Below, piece after piece: positions 26,381 to 32,107 of a stretch of 32,107 nucleotides of DNA. This stretch comes from Alphaproteobacteria bacterium. GTDB taxonomy: Bacteria > Pseudomonadota > Alphaproteobacteria > Caulobacterales > Hyphomonadaceae. The stretch is from assembly GCA_009909065.1 (NCBI GenBank), contig JAAANZ010000060.1, positions 1 to 32,107 of the forward strand, given 5' to 3'. The notes below the pieces were generated by a model, which saw only the letters and a list, made by a program, of their open reading frames with translations, ran no database searches and was not told the DNA's origin. Position 1 is the first letter of the stretch. Each line of letters starts with the position of its first letter. The position numbers and the translations under genes were made by a program.

Positions 26381-28402
26381 TCAGCCCGATTCTGTCCGAT
26401 CGGCCCGTTTCAGGTCCGGCGGCAGGGCTTGCCATGAGAGGTTGTCGAGCGCCGTGTCGAGGGAGACGACCTCCTGGCCCTTCGAGCCGAAGCGTCGGAG
26501 CGCGAGTGTGCGCTCGGCCGCCTCGCGCTCGCCGACGACGGCGATGACCGGGACTTTCTGCACCGAATGCTCGCGCACCTTGCGGTTGATGGTCTCGTTG
26601 CGCAGGTCGGTCTCGACACGCAGCCCGGCCGCCTGCAGCGCCGCCGTCGCCTCGCGGGCATAATCGTCCGCCGCCTCGGTGATGGTGGCGACAACCACTT
26701 GCACGGGCGCAAGCCAGGCCGGGAACGCGCCGGCACATTCCTCGATCAGGATCCCGATAAAGCGCTCCAGCGTGCCGAGAATGGCCCGGTGCAGCATGAC
26801 GGGCTGCGCCTTCTCTCCGCTCTCGTCGATATATTCCGCGCCGAGGCGTTCCGGCAGGACAAAGTCGAGCTGCAAGGTCCCGCACTGCCAGGTCCGCCCG
26901 ATGGCATCGGTCAGGTGGAATTCGAGTTTCGGTCCGTAGAAGGCGCCTTCGCCGGGCGCAATCTCATAGGGCAGGCCGGTGGCTTTCAGCGCTTCTTCGA
27001 GGTCGGCCTCGGCCCGCTCCCAGATATCGTCGCTGCCCGCGCGTATCCCGGGACGCGTGGCGAGCTTCACATTGACGTCGGTGAAGCCGAAATCCTCATA
27101 GACGCTGTTGAGAAGGCCGCAAAAGGCGCGCGTCTCGTCGACGATCTGGTCCTCGCGGCAAAAGATGTGCGCGTCATCCTGCGTCATCTGGCGCACGCGC
27201 ATGAGCCCATGCAGCGCGCCATGCGCCTCGTTACGATGGCAGCAACCGAACTCGGCCAGTCGCAGCGGCAGATCGCGATAGGATTTCTGGCCCTGCTTGA
27301 ACACTTCAACATGCGCCGGGCAGTTCATCGGCTTGATCGCCATCAGTTCGGCATCGGCCGGAATATGCACCTCATCGCCTTCGGTGCTCGGCTCGAAATC
27401 GGGAACGACGAACATGTTGTCGCGAAACTTGTCCCAATGGCCCGACCGTCTCCAGAAGTCGCTGGCCATCAGTTGCGGGGTCTTGATCTCCTGGTAGCCG
27501 GCCTCGCTGATCCGGCGGCGGATATAGGATTCCACCTGCAGCCAGATCTGGTAACCCTTCGGGTGCCAGAAGACCGAACCCTGCGCCGAGGCGTCGAGAT
27601 GGAAAAGGTCCAGCTCGCCGGCGAGCTTGCGATGGTCGCGCTTTTCGGCCTCTTCCAGGCGCGTCAGATGGGCCTTGAGCTCCTTCTCGCTGGTCCAGGC
27701 GGTGCCATAGATGCGCTGCAGCATCTCGTTATTCGCATCGCCGCGCCAATAGGCGCCGGCCAGTTTCATCAGCTTGAAGGCCTTGGGCAGCTTGCCGGTC
27801 GAGGGCAGGTGCGGGCCGCGGCACAGGTCGAACCATTCGCCCTGGCGATAGACGGTGATCGGCTCGCCCGGCGGGATGATGTCGTCGATGATCTGCGCCT
27901 TGTAGTCCTCGCCGATCCGTTTGAAGGTCTCGATCGCCTCTTCCTTGTCCCAGACTTCGCGGATGATGGGATAATCGGCGTCCACAATCTCGCGCATTTT
28001 CGCTTCGATCGCCTCGAAATCCTCGCTCGAGAAGGGCTCGTCGCGCGCGAAATCGTAATAGAAGCCATCCTCTACGGTCGGCCCGATCGTCACCTGGGTG
28101 CCGGGAAACAGTTCCTGCACGGCCTGGGCGAGCACATGCGCGGCGTCATGGCGGATGAGTTCGAGCGCCTCGGGATCCTTCGCGGTGACGATCTCGACGG
28201 CAGCATCACGCTCCAGCGGCCGGGTCAGGTCGAAAAGTTCGCCATCGACCCGCGCGGCAAGGGCTTTCTTTGCGAGGGATTTCGAGACGCTCTCGGCAAT
28301 ATCGAGGGGGCGCGCACCGTCCTCGTATTCGCGCTTCGAGCCGTCGGGAAGAGTGACTTCGATCATGGTTTCAGTGTCATTTCTGGTTGCCGTCTGACCC
28401 AT
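26381..28402 (-). CDS. thrS: Threonyl-tRNA synthetase
   Basis: Charges tRNA-Thr with threonine. The 673-residue protein has a TGS domain ([20 protein letters not shown] near 14-33), an N2 editing domain ([20 protein letters not shown] near 110-130), the class II catalytic core ([39 protein letters not shown]) with zinc ligands Cys, His and His (last in [13 protein letters not shown]), and a C-terminal anticodon-binding domain ([10 protein letters not shown] onward). The first ATG is 28402; an internal ATG at 28366 ([10 protein letters not shown]) matches the usual ThrRS N-terminus and neither has a good ribosome-binding site, so the start is uncertain by twelve codons. The leader contains nested inverted repeats. 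An essential housekeeping gene, it suggests this part of the window is core chromosome. Confidence 0.97.
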   Translation of the reverse strand: MGQTATRNDTETMIEVTLPDGSKREYEDGARPLDIAESVSKSLAKKALAARVDGELFDLTRPLERDAAVEIVTAKDPEALELIRHDAAHVLAQAVQELFPGTQVTIGPTVEDGFYYDFARDEPFSSEDFEAIEAKMREIVDADYPIIREVWDKEEAIETFKRIGEDYKAQIIDDIIPPGEPITVYRQGEWFDLCRGPHLPSTGKLPKAFKLMKLAGAYWRGDANNEMLQRIYGTAWTSEKELKAHLTRLEEAEKRDHRKLAGELDLFHLDASAQGSVFWHPKGYQIWLQVESYIRRRISEAGYQEIKTPQLMASDFWRRSGHWDKFRDNMFVVPDFEPSTEGDEVHIPADAELMAIKPMNCPAHVEVFKQGQKSYRDLPLRLAEFGCCHRNEAHGALHGLMRVRQMTQDDAHIFCREDQIVDETRAFCGLLNSVYEDFGFTDVNVKLATRPGIRAGSDDIWERAEADLEEALKATGLPYEIAPGEGAFYGPKLEFHLTDAIGRTWQCGTLQLDFVLPERLGAEYIDESGEKAQPVMLHRAILGTLERFIGILIEECAGAFPAWLAPVQVVVATITEAADDYAREATAALQAAGLRVETDLRNETINRKVREHSVQKVPVIAVVGEREAAERTLALRRFGSKGQEVVSLDTALDNLSWQALPPDLKRADRTESG

Positions 28403-28498
28403 TCCGGCGGAGGCTTAGCGCGAAGCGCCTTCAATGCCCACCGTCAAATCGCGGCTGAACGGCTGTGTCTGGGATCGCTGGGGTGACGTTTTTTCACG

Positions 28499-28554
28499 GG
28501 GTGCGCGCAAGGCCGCATGCGGCCCAAGCCCTTTCCGGGCCGCTTCACGCACCC
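28499..28554 (-). promoter_or_regulatory. Structured thrS leader with nested inverted repeats
   Basis: GGGTGCG (28499-28505) pairs with CGCACCC (28548-28554). Inside, GCGGCCC (28519-28525) pairs with GGGCCGC (28537-28543), and GGCCGCATGCGGCC (28511-28524) is itself a perfect palindrome that would compete with the inner stem. It lies 97-152 bases before the thrS start and just after the yidD stop, so it would be in the thrS leader RNA if transcribed with yidD. No T-run follows on the minus strand, so it is not a standard terminator. Control of thrS is a guess. The rest of 28403-28590 shows no gene. Confidence 0.35.
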
Positions 28555-28590
28555 GGACGCGTTCGACGGGTCAGGAATTTGACGCGGTGT

Positions 28591-28953
28591 TTAGTCATCG
28601 GCGCAAGACTGGCACGCTTCGCCGTGCGTTTCAACGCCGGGCCGCGGCCCCCGCCAGTCGCCGAGCCGCCAGGGCGCCCAGGCCGGCGCCGCGGGTCTGG
28701 CTTCGGGCACCGGGTCATAGCCCGATGAACCGAACGGCCGGCAGCGCAGCAGCCGGGCCAGACCCATCCACATGCCGGCCCAGACGCCATGACGGCTGCA
28801 GGCCTCGGCGGCATATTCGCTACAGGTCGGCATATGGCGGCAGCGCACGCCAAACAGCGCAAGCAGCGGGCTTAAGCTCAGTTTCCAGATGCGCAGCAGG
28901 CCGCCGGCAACGGGGCCCGTCTGGTTTTTCGCAGTTCGGACGATATGCGGCAT
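28591..28953 (-). CDS. yidD: YidD membrane protein insertion efficiency factor
   Basis: Small inner-membrane-associated protein that helps YidC insert proteins. The 120-residue protein has the family core KLSLSPLLALFGVRCRHMPT (23-42), CSEYAAEACSRHGVWAG and RLLRCRPFGSSGYDPVPE, including the conserved cysteines. The C-terminal 30 residues are a proline- and glycine-rich tail. Elsewhere yidD usually lies between rnpA and yidC; a place near thrS and an iscU-like gene is common in alphaproteobacteria. ATG at 28953 is 44 bases from the divergent start of a small membrane protein gene. Confidence 0.93.
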   Translation of the reverse strand: MPHIVRTAKNQTGPVAGGLLRIWKLSLSPLLALFGVRCRHMPTCSEYAAEACSRHGVWAGMWMGLARLLRCRPFGSSGYDPVPEARPAAPAWAPWRLGDWRGPRPGVETHGEACQSCADD

Positions 28954-28997
28954 GATTTCGTGTGTAATCCCTGACCAGGTGTCATATAAGAGGCATC

Positions 28998-29534
28998 GTG
29001 ACCCAGAACACAGCCGATCAGACAGGAATTGACGAGAAATCGCTGCGCCGCGCGCTGGGGCACCTGATGTTCTGGCACAGGCTTGGCTCCATGATCGGCT
29101 TTGCGATCACCTTCGCGGTGGCGTTCATACTGGTCCATTTTGTTGGGCGGATCGGTGCCGTTGAACGTTTCGTGCTGGGGCTGATCGATGCGCTGCCCTT
29201 CGTGACAACGCCGCGGCGGGTGGAAGTCGTCCTGTTTGTCATCGGCGCCCTGCTCTTGATGGCCCTGACAGGGATCGGCATGGCGATCGCCAGCGACATT
29301 GCCCGCAACCGCGTGATCGCGCGCACCAACGCCCAGGCCGACCCGGTGGCCCTGGCCGAGGCGATGAAGCTGCGCCTGCGCGCGCGGTCCGGCCGGCTGG
29401 AACAGCAGTATCGCTTTTTCCCGAAATTTTCCGAAGGCGGTCAGTTGCAGCCAAACGCCCTGTTCGTGGGCATCGGGACGCTGACGCCCTTCCTGGCCCT
29501 GATGGTCTTCTTCTTCTTTTATTTCAGGTGGTAG
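28998..29534 (+). CDS. Hypothetical three-helix membrane protein
   Basis: 178 residues, not a family I can name. GTG start at 28998 with AAGAGG a few bases upstream. Three hydrophobic helices are visible, near 31-51 (MIGFAITFAVAFILVHFVG), 76-98 (VEVVLFVIGALLLMALTGIG) and 153-176 (NALFVGIGTLTPFLALMVFF). Between the last two lies an amphipathic, basic stretch (AEAMKLRLRARSGRLEQQYR) that is probably cytoplasmic. It is divergent from yidD, and its end overlaps the convergent iscU-like gene by eleven bases. Codon use is like its neighbours, which supports a real gene. No function is proposed. Confidence 0.75.
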   Translation: MTQNTADQTGIDEKSLRRALGHLMFWHRLGSMIGFAITFAVAFILVHFVGRIGAVERFVLGLIDALPFVTTPRRVEVVLFVIGALLLMALTGIGMAIASDIARNRVIARTNAQADPVALAEAMKLRLRARSGRLEQQYRFFPKFSEGGQLQPNALFVGIGTLTPFLALMVFFFFYFRW

Positions 29535-29973
29535 CCGGCGCCGCTTCCCGGATCTGGCGGATCGCCTCGACAGCGGCCTCGAAGGCGAGCAGCGTGGAGG
29601 CATGGCGCGGGGGATAGTCGGCGACGCCGGCGAGGTGGCGCAGTTCCTGGAAACGCCCTTCCGGCGGGGCAGCCTCCTCCTTGAGCATCGCGCGCAGGGC
29701 CTCGCGCGCGGCAACGACCTCATCGACATGCGCGCCCACGGCGTGTTCGGCCAGGATAGATGTCGCAGCCTGGCCGAGCGCGCAGGCCTTCGGGTCGACG
29801 GCGATGGCCGTGACATGTTCGCGTGCCTCATCCAGCACCAGATCGACCTGCACGGTGGAGCCGCAGATGCGCGAGACTTTCTCGACACTGGCCTGCGGGG
29901 CCTCCAGCCGGCCGAGATGGGGAATTTCGGCAGCCAGTTCGAGGACGCGGTTATGATAGAGTTCAGCGCTCAT
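29524..29973 (-). CDS. IscU/NifU-like Fe-S scaffold protein lacking the third cysteine
   Basis: 149-residue protein of the IscU/SufU N-terminal scaffold family. Two ligand cysteines are present: Cys37 in SRICGSTVQVDL and Cys64 in DPKACALGQAATSIL. The third, which in IscU lies in an HCS motif near the C-terminus, is Ala125 here (PPRHASTLLAFEA), with flanking residues still aligned. The usual Asp after the first cysteine is not evident. The protein may therefore have a changed or lost scaffold role, perhaps as a sulfur-transfer or regulatory partner. Its place near yidD and thrS is a recurring alphaproteobacterial arrangement. ATG at 29973; it overlaps the convergent membrane protein gene by eleven bases and is 31 bases from the exoD stop. 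Confidence 0.85.
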   Translation of the reverse strand: MSAELYHNRVLELAAEIPHLGRLEAPQASVEKVSRICGSTVQVDLVLDEAREHVTAIAVDPKACALGQAATSILAEHAVGAHVDEVVAAREALRAMLKEEAAPPEGRFQELRHLAGVADYPPRHASTLLAFEAAVEAIRQIREAAPATT

Positions 29974-30004
29974 GACCGTGAAATCGGCCGGCGCCGAGGG
30001 AAAA

Positions 30005-30616
30005 TCAAGCGAGGATCGCGCTGAAGATTTCGATGATGCGCGGGATGACGCGGAACATGAGCATGACCGAGCCGGCCAGCGCGGCGCCGGACAGGGCGAT
30101 CACCAGCCCGTCACGCGCGGCGAGGCCGAGACCGAACAGCAAGACGGCCAGCCCCGGCAGGAACGGGCCGAGCACGATCAGGCCGAGCGGGAAGGAAATC
30201 AGCGCCGCGCCGATACAGATCAGCGCGATGAGCTGGGCAAAGGGCGGCTCGGTCAGGAAGGTGAAGCGCGGTTTCAGCCAGCGGTCGATATGGCGGGCAT
30301 ATTTCTCCCCGGTCTCGATGCCATCGGTCAGGTATTTGCGCTTGAACTCGAAATCCTGAATCCGCCTCGGCACCCAGGGGAATTCCCGTCCGATCAGGAT
30401 CTGCAGGGAGATGATGAGGATGATCAGCGCGACCAGCCAGTTCGCGCCGGGAATGATGGTCAGCGGGCTGATCGCGATGAAGCCGAGAAGAAGAAGGATG
30501 GGTCCATAGGAGCGCCGCCCGACCGCGCCGAGCAGGTCACGCACCGTGACGCTCTCGCCCTGCGTATTCTCCGCCAGAGAGCGCAGCAGCGTCTGGAGAT
30601 TGTAAACATCCGCCAT
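30005..30616 (-). CDS. ExoD-family exopolysaccharide synthesis membrane protein
   Basis: 203-residue inner-membrane protein of the ExoD family, named for a Rhizobium gene affecting exopolysaccharide and alkaline stress tolerance; its biochemical role is unknown. The N-terminal soluble stretch (LLRSLAENTQGESVTVRDLL) leads into hydrophobic helices near 38-56 (YGPILLLLGFIAISPLTIIP), 60-76, 135-160 and 172-195, with REFPWVPRRIQDFEFKR as the conserved loop. The start at 30616 (MADVYNLQ) is chosen because the upstream 34 codons of the open frame cover the terminator of the next gene. It lies 31 bases before the iscU-like gene on the same strand. Confidence 0.88.
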   Translation of the reverse strand: MADVYNLQTLLRSLAENTQGESVTVRDLLGAVGRRSYGPILLLLGFIAISPLTIIPGANWLVALIILIISLQILIGREFPWVPRRIQDFEFKRKYLTDGIETGEKYARHIDRWLKPRFTFLTEPPFAQLIALICIGAALISFPLGLIVLGPFLPGLAVLLFGLGLAARDGLVIALSGAALAGSVMLMFRVIPRIIEIFSAILA

Positions 30617-30646
30617 GGCGCCCCTATAGGCCAGCCCGCCGGCGGC

Positions 30647-30685
30647 CACAAAAGGAAAAGCCGGCCCGCAGGTGGCAGGCCGGCT
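30647..30685 (-). terminator. Intrinsic terminator of the small lipoprotein gene
   Basis: AGCCGGCC (30659-30666) and GGCCGGCT (30678-30685) form a perfect 8-bp stem with an 11-base loop. On the minus strand it is followed directly by TTTTCCTTTTG. It lies 27 bases past the lipoprotein stop codon and before the exoD start. Confidence 0.8.
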
Positions 30686-30711
30686 CGCTATAAAAGAGCT
30701 GACTGAATAGC

Positions 30712-31029
30712 CTAGCACCCTTTCTCTTCGTGGATGGACATCAGGTGCTGACGTCTATCTTCGACAAGCTTCTCTGCTTTGTCTGCATCCATATAGTTGC
30801 CAACCGCGGCCGGCCAGAAGAAGACTGCTGCAGCAACATTAGCCGTGTTCACGCCTTTGTTGCCCTCGGCCTCGCGCATGACCTGATCCAGCTGCGCAAA
30901 CTCGGACTCAAGCTGCGAGCAGGTCATGTCCCTGTCACCTGGCTGGACGACTGAAACCTTTTGCGTGGACGTGCAGCCCACAACAGCGACGACTCCGACA
31001 ATACCAGAGACAATCGTTTTCGCTTTCAT
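30712..31029 (-). CDS. Small putative lipoprotein
   Basis: 105 residues. The signal peptide MKAKTIVSGIVGVVAVVGC ends in a lipobox-like AVVGC, with Cys19 as the lipidation site. The mature part has a helical stretch (CSQLESEFAQLDQVMREAEG), then VNTANVAAAVFFWPAAVGNYM, a short hydrophobic segment, then DADKAEKLVEDRRQHL. A YMDADKAEKLVEDRRQHL-type end is common in small alpha- and gammaproteobacterial lipoproteins of unknown role. ATG at 31029 has AGGGGG seven bases upstream. An IS5-type element ends ten bases before the start, so the native promoter has been separated from the gene; transcription may now come from the element. It is followed by a strong terminator. Confidence 0.8.
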   Translation of the reverse strand: MKAKTIVSGIVGVVAVVGCTSTQKVSVVQPGDRDMTCSQLESEFAQLDQVMREAEGNKGVNTANVAAAVFFWPAAVGNYMDADKAEKLVEDRRQHLMSIHEEKGC

Positions 31030-31038
31030 CTTTACCCC

Positions 31039-31838
31039 CTAGGACACCGACTCATAACTGCGAAGCCAAATTCTGATGGCGGCGAGTTTGACGAGGGCGA
31101 GGTAGTTTTCGGCGTGTTTCTCGTAGCGGGTCGCGATGGCTCGGAAGTGTTTGACCTTGCTGAAGAAACACTCGACCTTGTGCCGGTAGCGGTAGAGGAA
31201 GTTGCTGAAAGCAGGGATGCTCTTCCGGTTTGGCATCGGTTTGACGCAAGCCCAAGCCCCGCGCCCTGCAAGCTCTGCGCGCATGGCATCTGAGTCGTAG
31301 GCGCGGTCGGCGAGCAGGATTTGATCCTGGCCGACCCCGTCCAGCATGTCGGCGGCGCTGCGCCCGTCATGGGCCTGTCCCGGTGTGAGTTTCAGCACCA
31401 CGGGCAGGCGATTGGCATCGACCAGGGCATGGATCTTCGTGGTCAGGCCGCCTCGCGAGCGCCCCACGCATCGGGCGTCAGCGGAACATCGCGCGGTGGG
31501 TTGGGCACCCCCTTTTTGGCGTTCGCGCCGTGCTGGTGAACGCGGATCGACGAGCTGTCGATCATTTGCAGGTCGCCGTCATAGGCGGCTGTTATCGCTT
31601 CGAAAATCCGGTCCCAGACCCCCAGTTTCCGCCAGCGGACGAAGCGGTTGTAGCAGGTCGTTGGCCGGCCATAGCGTTCGGGGGTTTCCGCCCAGGGCGT
31701 GCCCGCCCGCTAGCGCCAGAAGATGCCGTTCAGCACCTTCGGGTCGTCCACGCGGGGCACGCCGCGCGGCTTGTTCGGCAAGAGCGGCTCAATGATCGAC
31801 CACTCGAAATCGGTCAGTTCATAACGACGACAGGTCAT
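31039..31838 (-). pseudogene. IS5/IS427-type transposase, two frames, nonsense-disrupted
   Basis: The first part starts at 31838 (MTCRRYELTDFEWSIIEPLL) and would continue through LNGIFWR, but a TAG follows (plus-strand CTA near 31711) where relatives read on into a GTPWAE block. The rest of that frame is intact (GTPWAETPERYGRPTTCYNR, LQMIDSSSIRVHQHGANAKK, with the first Asp). The second part lies one base back in frame and runs to 31039 (GRSRGGLTTKIHALVDA, LADRAYDSD with the second Asp, YRHKVECFFSKVKHFRAIAT with Glu). An AAAAAGGGGG run is the probable -1 slippage site used by this group. The stop codon is TAG from the CTAG target. One nonsense mutation makes this copy inactive unless suppressed. 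Confidence 0.85.
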
Positions 31839-31912
31839 GGCGCTTCCTCCTCATCGCGAAGGAATCAGCGTTCGCCGAAATTGGGAATCCAATTTATGAG
31901 TTTATGACCTAG
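31039..31912. mobile_element. IS5-family (IS427-type) insertion sequence, defective
   Basis: CTAG stands at both edges (31039-31042 and 31909-31912). The ends are imperfect inverted repeats: GGACACCGACTCATAACTG on the left and, on the other strand from the right, GGTCATAAACTCATAAATT (13 of 19 agree). A TA duplication leaves an element of about 868 bp, normal for the IS427 group. It holds one two-part transposase gene on the minus strand, now broken by a stop codon. It separates a lipoprotein gene from its promoter and truncates an exported-protein gene on the other side. Confidence 0.85.
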
Positions 31913-32107
31913 CCCGACTTCCCGGCGGCAGAAATCGCCGCAGTCGGGGTCGGTCAGGTACTGCGGCGCATCTCCTGCGAAGGTCTCCACATATGGCGCG
32001 GGCGCATCTTCCGCTGCGGGCGCGGGCGGCGCCTCGTCGGCTCTCGCCGCGAACTGAAAGGCCGCGAGTGCGAACAGCGTGATGAAGAAGGCGGACAGGA
32101 AGGGATC
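31865..32107 (-). CDS. Partial exported protein gene, 3' end replaced by the IS5 element
   Basis: The frame enters from the right edge of the window and reads DPFLSAFFITLFALAAFQFA, a hydrophobic helix that looks like a signal peptide or anchor, then an Ala/Pro/Glu-rich linker (DEAPPAPAAEDAPAPY) and GDAPQYLTDPDCGDFCRREVG with two cysteines. At the CTAG border (31909-31912) it crosses into the IS5 end and gains LGHKLINWIPNFGER before a TGA at 31865. The original C-terminus is lost or lies across the insertion. The start is outside the window. I do not recognise the family. Confidence 0.55.
   Translation of the reverse strand, partial: DPFLSAFFITLFALAAFQFAARADEAPPAPAAEDAPAPYVETFAGDAPQYLTDPDCGDFCRREVGLGHKLINWIPNFGER

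Noticed and set aside
26567-28486. 639-codon plus-strand frame opposite thrS
   Set aside because: thrS is certain on the minus strand; the opposite frame shows no family motif.

Overview
The window is about 32 kb of GC-rich chromosomal DNA, most likely from an alphaproteobacterium of the Hyphomonadaceae/Maricaulales/Caulobacterales type. The grounds are a suf gene pair led by an IscS-type cysteine desulfurase, an IscU-like gene and yidD close to thrS, a TGCGAA/TTCGCA Fur-type box before a TonB receptor, an ExoD homologue, and strong GC3 bias. The bias fills the antisense strand with long shadow frames. I saw no rRNA, tRNA or CRISPR array. The placement rests on gene content and style only.

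Region 1 (1-3991): the 3' part of a cysteine desulfurase and sufB, then a possible terminator and a decayed IS630 transposase where sufC/sufD would normally follow, then a 1-Cys peroxiredoxin on the minus strand. Region 2 (4071-12041) is the most interesting part. It is a cytochrome bd island: cydD-cydC leftwards, and cydA-cydB-cydX-(ferritin-like diiron protein)-(membrane-anchored cytochrome c'-like protein) rightwards, closed by a convergent NsrR-like Rrf2 regulator. Three 23-bp imperfect palindromes with the same 11-1-11 layout and the same half-site (about AAGTRTCA) sit before the peroxiredoxin gene, between cydD and cydA, and before the regulator gene. I read this as one local regulon for respiration under nitric oxide or oxidative stress.

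Region 3 (12202-16104): a Fur-type box, a TonB-dependent siderophore receptor and a PepSY membrane protein, an iron-uptake pair. Region 4 (16200-19451), all minus strand: a group II PLP-dependent decarboxylase, a DUF892/YciE ferritin-like stress protein and a FieF-type metal exporter. Region 5 (19622-24261): a malyl-CoA-lyase-type enzyme, a FAD monooxygenase and a DUF3089 alpha/beta hydrolase. An apparently intact IS630 element (CTAG at both ends) is inserted between the last two.

Region 6 (24265-30616): a GT2 glycosyltransferase and an O-antigen-ligase-type membrane protein (minus), thrS with a structured leader, yidD, a small membrane protein (plus), an IscU-like scaffold lacking its third cysteine, and exoD. 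Region 7 (30647-32107): an intrinsic terminator, a small lipoprotein, an IS5/IS427-type element broken by a nonsense codon, and the 3' end of an exported-protein gene that now runs into that element.

The common themes are Fe-S assembly, iron handling, bd-type respiration and stress defence, with recent and old insertion sequences at three gene junctions.
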